From Lepisosteus oculatus (Eukaryota; Chordata; Actinopteri; Semionotiformes; Lepisosteidae), in the NCBI RefSeq assembly GCF_040954835.1, contig NC_090708.1:28966001-29030000 (forward strand): a DNA stretch of 64,000 bases, given 5' to 3'. The position numbers and the translations under genes are program-made. Below are positions 13,401-26,900 of this stretch, piece after piece. Numbering within the stretch: the stretch's first letter is position 1; every line of letters begins with the position of its first letter. The notes beneath the pieces are model-generated. The model was not told the origin of the DNA. It saw only the letters and a program-made list of their open reading frames with translations, and searched no databases.

Positions 13401-14753
13401 TTGAGTTGAGTAAAGAAATTTTAATGAAGGGCGTACCTCAGGAGGCCTGAGTCTGAATCCTTTTAACCTCCCAAAGAACATATGTTCCGGTGCTGACAGA
13501 AGTGAAAATGCCGTTCTCATTCATAGCTTTAGGAGCGAAGTTTAAAGTTAGAAAGGAATCTGCTTTCTGTGCAATTTCCCTGTAGTGCTGTGGCCAGGCA
13601 GACATGGACTATTACATTCTTGAGGTGGCACTGTGTGCTGTTTCGGACCTGTGCTGCTATGTTCCCTGACTTTCTGCTTCAGCCGAAAAGAGCACAGTGA
13701 GGCACGTCTGGACCACAAGCCTGAATCAGTGGTGCTGGTGGAGGGACCCAGCACCTTCATCCTGCTCAATTTCCTCATCAATTGCAAGAGTCTGACTGCA
13801 GTTGCGGGACCACAGGCTGGTCTGCCTCCCACCCTCTTGGCTCCTGTTGCTTTCAGAGGGGCCACCCTACGCACTCTTAAGGTGAGCCATTCTCCCTTCC
13901 CTGCTTATCTTCAATGTCACCCTCAGTTGTTTTTTTGGGTCATCAGATCTTATAGCTGCTCCTTGAGCAATCCATTCTATTCATGTCATACACTTCTTTT
14001 ACCCATTGATTTTTCTCCTGAATGCTGCCCGTCACTTTGCAAGTCTGCCCATCCATAGTCACCATCCTCTTCCGATACCCATCCTTGCTGTTGTCTGTGT
14101 AGGCACGCAGTGTGAATGTGAAGACCCAGGTGCGGAATGGCTTCCAGGACCTGCACAGTTTGGAGATCACAGGCCCGGTGATGCCCCATGCTCTCCATGC
14201 ACTCACCCTCCTGTTACGTCAGACCCAGCAGGGCTCTTTCTCGGCAGGACTGTACACTCACGAACCTACTGCCGTCCTCAACACTGCACCTTGCCCCCTG
14301 GGTGAGCCCATGCAGGTGAGTCCACATGTTCAGGGCTACTGCTGTTCTGTGAGCACTGGTTTGTGTTTTAGGTACCTGTGGCAGCCTTATAATTATAATG
14401 TGCTTAGCTTGGAAGGCAGGTTCTTGGCAACATTGGTGCAACCAGTTGATGTATATATTTCATAGCATAACTGATTCATCATTATTACTCTGCTGAAAAA
14501 CAAATTTCACAATATTGTTTGTTTAAGTTGATATTGATAGATAGGGCTAAACCTAGTGAAAATGAATGACAGGAGACTGTATCTCACTGGTGCTGATTTC
14601 CTTTCTCCCTTCCAGGATGGTGTGGCACAGGGCCTGGAAGGTTGCGGGCTGCACCCTGACACTGTGCAACAGCTAACGGGACCTGCCACGCTAGGCAAGA
14701 ACGCTCTCCGGCAGCTGCAGATGAAGGACTATTGCTACATGTGGAAATCCTGA
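7480..14753 (+). CDS. donson: DONSON, replisome assembly / fork protection factor (complete, 10 coding exons)
   Basis: Coding exons: 7480-7896, 8296-8379, 9268-9471, 9958-10136, 12058-12236, 12461-12590, 13106-13222, 13683-13881, 14103-14315, 14616-14753. They sum to 1860 nt (619 residues plus TGA), every junction is in phase and every intron is GT-AG. The family acts in metazoan replication initiation, helping deliver GINS to form the CMG helicase, and protects stalled forks in the nucleus. Evidence: an Arg/Ser-rich disordered N-terminus with a GYSP.FKRP motif and RRNPFA..N; in exon 3 [12 protein letters not shown] and [16 protein letters not shown]; in exons 4-5 [16 protein letters not shown] and [20 protein letters not shown]; in exon 7 [16 protein letters not shown]; in exons 8-9 [18 protein letters not shown] and [13 protein letters not shown]. 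Start chosen because M-S-E-H-A-GYSP matches the family N-terminus. Length is close to the vertebrate norm. Intron 2 carries a SINE and intron 4 a hAT transposon; neither touches coding sequence. Confidence 0.97.
8405..8690 (+). mobile_element. tRNA-derived SINE in DONSON intron 2
   Basis: AGTGGTTAGTGTATTGCTGC resembles an A box and GGGTTCAATTCTGG a B box. They are followed by the fish SINE body TGTGTGGAGCTTGTATGTTC, GAGTTTCCTCCCACAGTCC, GGTAGGTTAATTGGCT and the CATCCAGGGTGTATCCTGCC..GATAGGCTGCAG end. Diverged relatives occur at 22900-23110 (+), 40930-41045 (+), 16350-16460 (-) and 56680-56845 (-). Confidence 0.8.
10992..11395 (+). pseudogene. hAT (ZBED/SCAND3-like) transposase remnant
   Basis: An open frame at 10992-11243 contains [32 protein letters not shown]-type sequence ([11 protein letters not shown]) and NGLDW. 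After a premature TGA at 11241-11243 the same frame goes on with [20 protein letters not shown]. These motifs (QLDEStD, VCTDGA.AM) belong to the catalytic region of hAT transposases related to domesticated ZBED5/SCAND3-type genes. The N-terminal BED zinc finger and the C-terminal dimerisation domain are absent. It is a dead internal fragment of the element. Confidence 0.8.
11510..11575 (+). mobile_element. L2-type LINE 3' tail nested in the hAT element
   Basis: TGTAAAACACTTTGAGAAGCC..CTTTAAAGGGGCTATATCAAATAAAGTTTATTATTAT closely resembles the 3' end of the L2 element at 62850-62915. It either inserted into the hAT copy or was captured by it. Confidence 0.75.
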
Positions 14754-15820
14754 GACTCACCCTGTAGCATACGCATAGTGCCACAGACCGTTCTCTCTCT
14801 GATCCCATTTACTGCTACCACTCTGTCCCTTCTTTGATGTTTTGACCCCTTGTGGGGCTGGCTGGGTCAGTCTTTTTGCTCTGGGACATGTGAGGAATCT
14901 CTTCTCATCTTTCCTGTTGAGATACTGCTAGGTAGCATTACGTGGAGGTTCCACTATGATAAACTGGGTAATGGCAATCTGTCCTAACTATTATGGACTT
15001 TCTGAAACCTAAACGGCCTAAACATGACGGTCAGCTAATTACTGGTCCTTACTGGTCAGTTGCTGGTCTTCGGTACAAACCTGTTAGATGGCAGTTACAT
15101 TGGATGCAAATGAATATATGAATAATGTGGCTGTGCTGAAGGAATCAGGGGAGAACTGGTATTTACCCGTCACTAGCCATCTACAGGAAAACCTTTCATG
15201 ACATGTGAGAAATGACCTCAATTCATTTCAGTGAAAACCTTTCCCCCAGTTAGTCCTTGATGATGTAAGTGCTGTCCAGCAGGAGGGGGTGTTAAATTAT
15301 CCAGATGGCAGGAATGCAAGCGCATAGCTGGACTCCTGCAACAGATTCTCATCTGTGCAGGGTTGTCCCAGCTGCTCCTTGGGAGAACAGTATTCTCAGG
15401 AATCTGAAGTCTTGCTAACTCAAATGAACTTAACGAGTGGAGAATTTAAGGTTACTTGTAAATTTCAAGATTTTAAACTTAAGATGTTAATGAAAACCTA
15501 AACTCTAAAACTACAATTCAATGTGGATTTATTTTTAAAGTGACATAGGAAGGTTAGGATTGTAGAAAAATGCATACGAACTTACAGGTGTATGAATATA
15601 ACGATGACAGCTGATTGAAATAAGATCCTCACTAAGCTGTCCAAAGTCAAGTATCAGTTTGTAAAATTGAAGAATGATCTGTACTAAGTAATGATATCAT
15701 GGTGCTTGGTCTTATTTAATTTATGGTACTGTCCAAGATTAGTAATAATCAAGGCTTATGAATATATAGGTATATTTGAATTTGTTGCCTTTTGTCTGTA
15801 CTGTTTTGAATATTAATAAA
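14754..15820 (+). other. donson: DONSON 3' UTR with poly(A) signal
   Basis: Follows the TGA at 14751-14753. A canonical AATAAA lies at 15815-15820 in TATTAATAAAATGTCC, so cleavage is expected shortly after. No other gene or clear repeat is visible in this kilobase. Confidence 0.7.
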
Positions 15821-17338
15821 ATGTCCAGCTAATCCAGCTGTACTACATTGTTTTTTTAAAAGTGAAACAATTGAACAGCCTCCCGAGAACCACTCTGGAA
15901 GGACTGCCGTGTCTTAGGTTTTTATTCTGCCTTGGACTAGACTTCAATTCAATTATTTATTCACTTCACTTGTCTTAACTTTCTTAACCCATTGAAGACT
16001 GTTGCCTGTGGCACAAGGAATTAATATTTCTGTAATACAACAATTTTCTTGAAATGCAATATGCCAAGGGGTCCAGTCCTGGAGGTTAGGTGTGAATGTT
16101 GAAAGTTCTTGTTTATAGCTGACTTTTGACATTCTCAAGCAGCTGATTATTGGGCTTATAGGACCATTTTAACCATTTCCAGCCCTTCAGGTGCTGCTGA
16201 TTTAAAGAAACCTAGAAATATTGCAGGTATCACCCACCCCCCAGGACTGGACCCCTACAGTAGACCTATGAGGGTATGAACAACATGGGAGCTAAAAAAT
16301 ACATTTTTTCTTGATCCAGTGAAGGGACAGAGGGGAGCCAGAACTTATTCCAACAAGTGACAAGTGCATGATGGGATAGACTGTTTTTGGAGGATGGGAG
16401 GAAACCTATGTGAATAAGGGACAACATACAAACTATGCCAATACAGTAGCACTCCACCCATAGTATTAATGTCTAGTTAAGTCATGAGAGCTCAAGACAG
16501 GAATGAAGAGGCTGAGCCTGGCCGCTTGTGGAATTGGGAGACCTAAGAAAAACAAGGTTGCTTCCGTCTGTGTGTTGGCAGACCAGTAGGTGGCAGTTTT
16601 AGAAGCTCTCTGGATCTGAATTTCCAATTGTTTGACTCAGTATAGTGATAGTGGTTGCAGTCATTAAGAGATCTCATCTTTTCGATGCAACTACTTGATA
16701 ATCATGACACTGTTCCTGGAAATGTGATATGAAACTAGCTTGGTTTGAACAATATGCCTCCCCAAAATTCCTTTTTAATTAAAGAGGTGAAGAACTTTCT
16801 CACTATTTGCTAGCACATAAGAGCAGCTGTGTCATATACAGGAATGGACCATGCTCTTGCTTATTGTCATTTCAATACAGTACTGTCATGTTATTTTTTG
16901 TTCCAAATGTTCATAAATATTACTGAACAACCTCCTGATTAACAACTGAATAGTTCAACGTCTTTGAAAATTGATGATTTAATCATATAAATATATAGCA
17001 TGCTAGATTTGGACCTCCAGGGGTCAAGGTTATAGGCCCTCGATCTAACCTTTAAGGCCTTCTTTTTTGTGTGCTTTGTGGTGTTGTCAAATACTTAAGC
17101 TCAAAGTTAACAATTTTGCTGTAAAACAACTGTAAAATGAATCACACAACACTTCGTCCTTTCCTGTACAATCTTGTTGAAACATTTTGGCTCAAGGAAG
17201 CCCCTGCCTTAGTCTTGGCACAGATCGGCTGCACACTTCTCATTCAGTCTTACAGTTGAAACAAAGTTCCCCCACTGTAAGAAATAATTATATAACAATG
17301 AGAAAATTAATGAGTTCCACTACTAAATGAGTCCACAT
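15821..17338. other. Gap between convergent DONSON and SON
   Basis: About 1.5 kb between the DONSON poly(A) signal and the proposed SON poly(A) signal. It holds a decayed SINE fragment at about 16350-16460 on the minus strand (GGGAGGAAACCTATGTGAAT, GACAACATACAAACT). No gene was recognised. Confidence 0.6.
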
Positions 17339-17989
17339 TTTATTGTTTTAAAACACTGAATACAGTAGGAATAAGAACATGAGGTTACTGGGGTAGCTGC
17401 TCCACACATCCCTACTGACAGGGGAAGGACTTAAAGGCTCTTACTATCAGGGCCATTGAGATCTGGAATCAGATTTCAAAGTCTGTCATTCGGAAATCAA
17501 GACTCTATAAACACCATCCTGTGAGACTGAAATTGTTTGTTCGTAACAACACAAGAAGTCCATTTGAGCTATGTTCCATAAGTGACAAAACCAAACCTAA
17601 CACAAAAACATTTAAAACCAAAAGAGAGAATCATTAAAAATTTGACAAAAAATTGTTGCACAACACAGTTGATTTTCGTGATTTAAATGGTGTAAATGGG
17701 CACCAGGCACAGCAACTAGAACACCTTCTCTTAGCTGCCGGTCTGTCCTCCTGTCCTGGAATCCGAGTCTATCTGCACTAATGCGCTTCTTGAGGTTTCC
17801 ATTTTCGGTCAGTTGGTCAGTCTGGAACAGAGTGCTGGTCTGCTCCTGTGTTAGTCTAAGTCAATTACAATTCCCTTCTCCCTTACCACCACTTCCCATG
17901 ACCACTTCCGTGAACAGGAAATAGGAATTGGCATTGGGACCTGGTCTGAAGTAGAGAAACTAGAATGAGTCCTAACCCTGGTTCCAGTT
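17339..17989 (-). other. son: SON 3' UTR with poly(A) signal
   Basis: On the minus strand the SON stop is at 17992-17990. The first canonical AATAAA downstream that I found is at 17344-17339 (read as TTTATT on the plus strand). This gives a UTR of about 650 bases. No alternative signal was examined exhaustively. Confidence 0.5.
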
Positions 17990-20900
17990 TCAGCTGGTAG
18001 CAGCAGTGAACACGGGGCCAGTGGGCATGCTGTCCCCAGACACCTCCCCCATTGCCTGCAGGGCCACTGTGGCTGCCATAGCCTTAGCATGCTTCTTGTT
18101 AGGGCTGGCTGTATGGGGCTGGTACTCTCTGCCATTGATCACCACCTGGGAACAGTAAAAATAATACATTCAGAATTCTCTGAATTTAAAAAGCATTACT
18201 CTTCTGCTGGACCCTACATCTGTTCACAAGCAGGAGGGAAGTCCCCCTTCTTCATGTCAGCTGAAGTCTTCTGTTGGCAGGGCAGGAATGTGTGCTTCAC
18301 TGATCTGAAACTTGATGAAATGTCAGTTTTGCACCAATATGAGGAAATGGACAATGCACTGACTAGACTACTGTGCAGATGTCCTAATTGGCCTGTTCCT
18401 GTTGTAAAGATGACAATTTTCCCCACCTTGTTGTTTGGGTAATCTGCTTTTTCTTAAATAAGTCCATTAATAGTGTTACGAGGAAAAAATAACACTTCAA
18501 ATTAAGTATATCTACTGCATTGTAGGGTTTTACAATTTCTTCCTATGAATCAAATTAGGAACTCTTAACTACAGATCCAAGCATTATACTGCTCTTTTAA
18601 AATGTTTACCCAAATCATTTAGATGATTGGGTCAGTTATTTGGTTAACATCCTAGATCTTTTTCTGAAGATAGTATTTTCAGATACTACCTTTAGTATAT
18701 GCAGCACAAAAATGCGGTATCACTAAAACGTTGACATAGGATATCTATTCCCAACACTGCAGTTCCTAGCTCCTCAGGATGGTGCTGAGCATACATTTAA
18801 AAGAGAAAGATGGTAAAGGAATAAGAGAAACAAGAGAAAGGGATGAAGAAAACAAGGAGGAGGAATAGGGAGAAGGGAGGAAAGAGAAAAGGGGAGAGAG
18901 GGGCAGCCTGACCTTAAAAAGAAAGTTTTTACGGTGGTCTGGGCCACTGTTGTGAACCATGACAAACTCCGGGGGCGACCACTTCCTCTTGTTACACATC
19001 TCCATGAGAGCAGACACTGGATGCTTCCCTGAAACAAAGATTAAGGGGTTAGGACATTTAACTTCAGCTTGATGAACAATGTCTGCTAAGGATACAGAGC
19101 AAGAAGTACGGTTTTACTATTCAGAAATCTGTAGAAATTCAGAGTATTTTGCACTTTCAGAGAGGCACACATTCTTAAAAATGAAAAGCTGGTGGATCTG
19201 TATGAGTCACAGTCACAGCGAGGGTAGAGTGAAACGGCCTCAGCCAGATCCCTGCCAGGATCAGGCCTTCTGGATTCAGGCAGCAAGATTGAGTGACTGG
19301 AAGTCTGGATGAGTAACTCACCTAGAAGATCCTTCATCGCCGACAGGCTGCCTGACTTCTGAGTCTTCTCTCCTACGGCCACCAAACCTGGGGACAAAAC
19401 GGACTGTGAGAACGGTACTGTCTGGGGGTAAATCACAGGTTCTCCATAATTCTCAGCACAGTGAACAGTATTTCCATCAGTCAGCACAGTGTACAGTATC
19501 TTCTTTGCTCTCAGTGCAAGGCTCTCTCCTTGGAGACTAACACAAGAGACTACAAAGTGACCTGACAAGCATTTAAAGTTGCAAAAGATAATCAGGTAAC
19601 TATAAAGGTAACCAAGTTAGCTGAGAACTAGTTCAGTATTAAGAACAAGAGAAAATAAGTGTAAACTAAGAGGGTGTTAGTTCATATAAAGCTGAAAACC
19701 AAAAGCACTGTTAAACACAAAGGGGGTTGAGAGAAACAAACTGCCCAGTCATATTGTTGAAAGAGATCTTTTTAACAAACGGGAGAATGAAAACCCTGGC
19801 TAACCAAATGACAAGATGGGCTGAATTATTCTTATGTTCTGTTACACTCAGTGCAGCCCCGGTGTTGCTTAAGTGCAGAGCAGTGCATCATTCTCCAGGC
19901 AGCGTACAGTACTGATATCATTTTTGTGTTGCTATCACTCACTCCAGTGAACTGTGAAGTGCACCGTGCAATGCATACTGTGTATTTTCAATGTCTGTCT
20001 CATTCTCACAGCTGTACACAAGTAAAACGTCCATCTTGCTGTAGATAAACACTGACTCAGTCTCTCGCACTCCTCACCCTTCCGGTCTGTCTTGAAGTCG
20101 ATTATAATGGGCTCCACAGTGCCCTCACAGTTCTTGCCCAGCCCCTCGCCTTCTCGCCAGCCCATCTTCCGCATCAGGAATTCCCCCACGCCCCCTGCCA
20201 CTGGTGCTGCTCGCAGGAACTGGTCCTGAAGAATGGGGAGTGGGGAAGGCAGTGGGAGAGAGACAGAGAGAAAGAGAGGGGCACACAAGGAACAGAAAGA
20301 AAGTTAACAGCACATCTCTGCAGGCCACTCGCTAATTTCAAACCTCCTCAGAGCAAGGGACAGAGGTTCATGTCAAAGCGTCACCTCATACAAGGAAAGC
20401 TCCTTTCAACTTCTTGACTTCTGCATCCCGCTTGCTGTTATATGTGAAAGATGCACTTGGCTTATGAATTTTTAAACAGCCTAGTCACCTGCCTGCAGCT
20501 TACTCAATGAAGAGTAAAAACTCTTATGTGGAACCTTGGACTGAAAAATGACAAACCCCACTGACACAAAATTCTGTCCACTCAGCAAATGACAAAACAA
20601 TGATACAATAAAACCTGACTTAAGGTTCTCAGATAAAACACAACCTAGTCGTCACACCATACCTACTGCCACAACAACGTAACTCTGTTGTCCAACAGGC
20701 TCTTGGTAGAACTGCAGCCCAATGGGAGGTGTGTACTGGTGTCTCAGGGACTCAGGAACTGAACAGGCTCGCTGGTCTATATAAATCTTTTGACAACCGT
20801 TGACTGCTTGGAATTTAACTCTCTATTGCACGCAGCCATGCATAAACAAAGACGAACCAAGACATCTTTGTAAGGTAAAAAATAAAACAAGATCATGCAA

Positions 20901-23900
20901 CAGAGGGTTAAAAAGAGTATGTATCTCATTCTTGGTCATACCTCTGAATTACAGGATTAACCAGGGTGCTTGTCTATACTGAGCAGCAGTCCTTACTCAA
21001 TGCTGGGCCCCTCTCTCTGCTGCCCAGTCATTAGACCACCACTGTCAAGAATGCTAAACTAATTTCCAAGGTTGATTTAAAGTTCTCTTTATACAATGGT
21101 GCCACTGTATTCTGTATAGAAGTTACATAATCAAAAAATAGAAGAAATCTCAAATCAAGGTTTGATCAGAGGACGGTTAACACAACTGACACTTTTAAGA
21201 TCGTCTTTTTTTGCTGTGCAATCCTATAGAAAAGTCTAGTGGAGCAGTGACAGTATGTCAGCCAATGCATGTCCAATCGGTAGGTCTCAGTTCACGCTTG
21301 AAAGTTGATGGAGAGTAGTAGCAGTCTACAACCCCTCCAAAGAGTGGTGTGGGAGAGACTAATTACAAGAGGAATGCTGAGAGGGGGACCCCACTTCACG
21401 CGCTGTACATAGCATATGTAACTCAGCTATAGACAAATGCCCTGTACTCGCTATAGAGGAGCAAAACTGCACAACATCGCTTAAAAATTATATATATACA
21501 AATCCACATATATATATAATGGTGTTGTCGGTGTACATACCTAGGCCTCTGCGGCCGTGCTCTGATGTGATTAGAAGGGCCTGAGAGTGACCATGGCAAC
21601 AAGGCAGCTACAAGGACTGACCCTGCAACAAGTTTCCATACAGAGGGGTGAAAGTTCACAGGTCACTCTGTGAACCTCCACCTCTCTCCCTCATTCCCAC
21701 CCACAGAGAAACACTAATGGTTTTTCCTTACTCCAGAGTTCTCGACCACACCACAAGCTGATCATATGATTGAGAGGTGCCTTCACTCTGACTAGCTCTG
21801 AGAGCTCCTCTGTGTTCCTCAGACCAGGGGAGTCCAGTACCAGGCCTTCCATTGTATACCATCACAACCTCCCATTAACACCATGTAACAGCTGGATGTG
21901 CAAAACCTACAATGGAAAGTACTGCACTGGCAGACATTTCACTCTCTGCCAGAGGAGGCTTTAATGCCCTCAAGTCCCCAGTGATGATATGAAACATCTG
22001 TTCTTGCCACAGGTGGGAACACCCCTCATAGGTAGGTACTGGGCTGAAGGCCACAACACTGAGCCTCCGGAGTTTTACTTCCAATGGGAATGTAAACATC
22101 CTCACTCCACTGATCAACTGCGCCAGTTCCTTCACCAGTAGCTAAGGACCTGATAAACGGCTTCCTTTAAACCAGTTCGGCACTACCAAATGAAGGCATT
22201 AAAACCCAATGACAGCTCAGCATACCTGGGGATAGGACTGCCCCACCTACAGAGCCCTGATTCCTGGCACTCCAGACTTGATCCAAGGGAGCCCCCTTCA
22301 TCCACACAGGGGATCTCCCACATCCATTTGACCAGGTAGAGGGTGGATTGACAGGCATACTTACTTCCAATTCTCCTTTCCCCTCTTTTCTTTCTCTTTC
22401 TTTTCCAAGAAGCCTCTTTTTAGCAAAGAGGGCACCATGCAGACTGATAAATACCCCAGTGTCAGGGACCCGGGGTGCCCATCCTGTTTTGTACCTGCTT
22501 TGATAAAATTTTCAACATCAACATCTGTTTCATGGTATCCAGTGGTGTATCCAGTTCACAAAGAGCTTTGAAGAGAGCCTGACCGAGAGCTGGCTTCCAT
22601 GCACCAACAAACAGGGTTTTAGTGCTCCTAAAGGTCTCAGGTCATAAACCACAGGCTGACAAATTAGACAAATGTCCAGGAAGTATTCTTAGCTCTGCTC
22701 TATGTTAAGTCCCAGTTACAGTCTTGTGTGGCACAGAATTAACGAGGTGCAGTGAACTGATGTAACTGGACGGTAGATCTTAGATGTGTATAAACTAGAA
22801 GCACATGTACTGGAGTCAGGTAATATGAACATTCCTGAATCATTAGGAGTTGTGAACTTTTTTCTAATAACGTTTTGGCAATCGGGAATAAAAGACAGAT
22901 GGTACAGCGGCATGGCCCTTTGTGCAGCTGCTTCCTGGGTTCAGTTCTGGAGTGGAGTGCCTTGTGTCATAATTTTGCATGTTTTTCCTCACTTGATGCT
23001 CCCATTACCCCCCATTTTCCACAGACGTGCTGCCTGGGTTTAGTGGCACCTTTGTGCTTGTGTTTGTACCCAATGACAGCTGGTGTCCCAGGGTGCATGG
23101 TGCAGTCCTCCTTCAAAATTGTGTGCATTTTATGGTTACTACTTTGAACTACAGGTGCATGGCAATTTAAAAGTCATTACTGAAGGCCACAATTGGAGCA
23201 TGAAAAATACGGAAGCGACTGCATGCTCATAAAGTACAGCAATTTTCAATAAACTATCACTTTTCTTCACACCAAATTAAACACAATAACTCATGTTATG
23301 AAAGAGAGGAGGGAAAGCAGTTGTCCACAGGGGACAAGCAGTTCCTACTTCAGCCCAACAGCCCATCAGAGTGGTGTTCATCCCAGTTTCTAGCCAGGCT
23401 CTTATGCTGTAGCTATGTGGTGTGACCACATTTGTGAACTGATTACATCAATGAACACACGAGACAGACATCAACCACACAAAGGCTGCCTCTGAGGACA
23501 CACTGAACACACTACAGAGCAAAGGTGGGGCGCCAGTTCCAGAAAGGCTCCAGGGAAAAGGGAAAAGGGGTATGTGTGAGGTAGGGTACACACGTGTAAT
23601 AGTGTCAAATTAGGCATCGCTTGTTAGCATGCTTTTACTCTACCAAGTGTTCCAGGACATTAAGGATTAACATTTAAATTAGCTAATGTCGGGAGTTACT
23701 AAGTACTGTGACAATTTTGCATCAATCCAATCACAAAAAGCTCATGGTTTATGCATGTAGGTGACAGGATTTCTACATGTCACCTAGTTGATTAAGTTTA
23801 GAATTATAATGTCCATGCTAGCATGCAAGTTGTAAACTGTATGAAGACCATCAATGTTTTCTACAACCCATTTAGAATGTATGGAAAGTTGTAATACTGT

Positions 23901-26900
23901 ATATAAAAAAAAAAAACAACAGGTCAAGGATGTGACCAGTAAAGCTGGCTGCATTTCATACATACAAGGTTTCTAGATTAAAACCGTTGCCTTTGAAGAA
24001 TAACGCCCTGTATCCCAACAGAACTATCAGTTGTGTCTCAGAACAGTAATAGTTCAAGTTAAACTCCTGTTTGGAGTCCCATTCTTGTGATGGAGAACTG
24101 AATACTACTCAGGCCATGTTCAGGTGCATTAGGCACAAATGGAAGCCGTGGAGACGGGTCAGGTTTGGGGAGAGCACTGCATCCACACAAACTGCCTCAC
24201 AATCTCAGAGCGGGGCTCAATCGCCATGTCTCTCGGTCCGTGACGTATAGCTTTACCTTCTTGACCCAGGCCTGCGGTCCGCTGCTGGACAGCTCCTCTG
24301 AGGACAGCACCTGCGCGCCGGTGGAACCAGTAAAGCGGCCTGGCATGGTGTTGGACTGGGCCCACGCATCCACCTGGGGAAGCAACCGGCTAAGGGTCAG
24401 CCACGGATTCACATGTGGCAGGGGAGGGGGCAGCAGCCACTCTGGAGAAGCTCAGGGGAGGTGTCAGTACTGGGTGCCATGATGGCCTGAAACCTGAACA
24501 CTCATTTGCTCACAATGGTGTTGAAGGAAGAAAAACATAAAACTAACTCTATTAATAATTAAACACTTATGTGGAGGTTAACAGGTTCACCAGGGAGACA
24601 GGTTATTATAAAAAGGTCTTTATTGTTTAAACCTTGACTCTGCCGCCATTTTATTCATAGACATCCTAAAACATAGGGTAGTACCAGACCAATTAAAGTG
24701 AAAACCACAGTACCTATGGGCAACAAGCAAACATTCATTTTAATGAACTAAATTTTGGGGGAAAGTCAGGGACTTTAACTGGCCGACTGTGAAAATGTGA
24801 AAGTGGACAAAGGAGTCTCAGCGTGGTGACATGTCTGAGAATGTTGTGTGCATTACAATATCAATCGAGTAACCCTTTGATCTTCTGAAATACCCCATAT
24901 GCAAGAACACCGAATTTAAGTTGAAGGAGAATATTTGTAAAACCCCTATTGCAATTTGAATAAGTGTTTTTTCTCATTTATGTTGTTCAAATACAGGAAC
25001 AAAAGAATGGTTACAAATGAGGTGGCCTTTAGGCCCACCTGGCCTGTACAGCAGTTAGTAGATAATCCAAGGATCTGATCTAGCTGTTCCTTGAAGGAAG
25101 TCAGGGTATCATCTGGTTACCTTTACTCCATACTCTCACTCCACATTGGGTAAAGATGTGTTTTCTCTGTTTTAAACAAAGCAAAGCTTAATATTTATTA
25201 ATATTAAGCATAAGCTGTACAGAAGGCCATGCAAAATAGGCAGAAGCCTTTTTTGGTCATTCATATACCAGTTAGAAGCGATTTTTATTCACTTTAAACC
25301 AATGAATAGGTAGCTTGTTTTATATTCCCATAAAATGTTTCTCTGTAAAATGATACTAAGTATATCTGCTCAGTTATTAATCCAATAAGTCCGCAGTCTC
25401 CCCAAACACCACCAACCGTGCTGATACAATGATCCCACTGTGGACCTGCAGCCCTGTGCAGCACTCCGCCCCTGGGTAGGAAATGGGGGAAAGAAGTGGC
25501 GAGGGGCTTACCTGCTCCTGCGCCCGATTCAACATGCAAATGGCGTTGACGTCGAAGGGGTTCTCAGCGAGCTTCTTCTGTGCCGCGGCTCTCTCGCTCA
25601 TTGCCAGCGTGATGTCCACAGGCTGGGAGAGAAAGCACCACCAGTCACTAAAAGAAAACCGATCCCCGTCCATCCTTGTGTTTGCCCGTATCTGTGCAGC
25701 TGGGGCTCCGGGTGAGGGTTGGGGTGGGCTGGCACACAGGACCTAAAGGCACTGCTGGCATTGACAACACAGGAGCCTGAGGGCAGGTCGGCTTCCTGAT
25801 CAGAGCAGCAGACATGTACAGCACTGATCTAAAACAGGCGATTTTCCTTCCCCACAACTGGTCAACAGTTTTCCTTCCAAAACAAATGCCATCTTAGTTT
25901 CAGTCCATATGAAACACTTTTAAACACTGAAATACCCAAAACACAAAATGCAGATTGCATTTACACTTCACAAATGTTAACAGAAAAGCTAATAAGAAAC
26001 TCGTTATCTTAACTGTTTAAGCATAAATGTTTGAAGGGTACCATTTAAACTTCAAAGCCAAGATGTTAAAACGTAATAAGATGAAGAATATGTACACTGG
26101 CTCTCAGCACCTGACAGGTTGTAGCTGTGCAATATTTTTTTTTAGCTTTACTCTTTCATACATCAGAACTGTTTTGATTTCCCTTTAACGGTCGTGTGTT
26201 TAAGATATCAAAATTACCTGAACAATAAGTGTACAAAAGCAGCTAAAAAACATATCAAAGCCTCCAAAAAGATCTCAATTGGATTAAGAAAATTCAAATT
26301 TTATGCAATTTTAAATTTAGGCAAAATTAGAACAAATCAGTAACTAAAAATGCTCCTTAATGCATCCCACAACATTGTCAAGATCCTGACCTGATGTACA
26401 TCTACATAACTGTCCTCCACAGAAGCAAAGTTTTGTTACTGCCTGAGGATCTGTGGAGGAGTAGCTTGAAGAAAAACTAAACAAGCAGGCGACTTTAAAA
26501 ACTCACCAATATAATTTTAATAATTTTAATTTCTTTTGTACTTATTATGACAGGAATTATATCTCATCACATTGGGCACAAGCATAAACACTTATTTAGA
26601 ATACAAAAAAGCACAACGGCTGAAATTAAAACCATTTAAGAGAACTACACAGGGCATTTACATGTTCTGTTTTAAAGTAAACCTCACAACAGAGGTAAAA
26701 TGTAAAGCTGACATATGCTCACCTACACTTCATTGCATTTGAATGAAAGTTCCTGAGAATAAAACACCAGCGTTACATTATACAGTGTGACATCCTGTAA
26801 CATGAACACAATACCACCAGTCACAACATTTCTAATATTAAGTCATTTTTGAGTTTGCAACTTTATGCTCTTGCAGTCTTGTAAAAATGTGATCAACTTT

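Larger units (their letters stand above)
20226..24256 (-). other. son: SON intron 10
   Basis: About 4 kb of intron. It contains a decayed tRNA-SINE copy at 22900-23110 (+), a short TA-rich simple repeat around 21488-21520, and the U4-like patch at 21238. Nothing else coding or structured was identified. Confidence 0.6.

Noticed and set aside
19388-19568. Upstream extension of the frame into SON exon 12 (160-codon frame)
   Set aside because: The part beyond 19387 is intron: a good CCCCAG acceptor precedes the conserved GLVAVGEKTQ, and the phase matches exon 11 only when spliced there.
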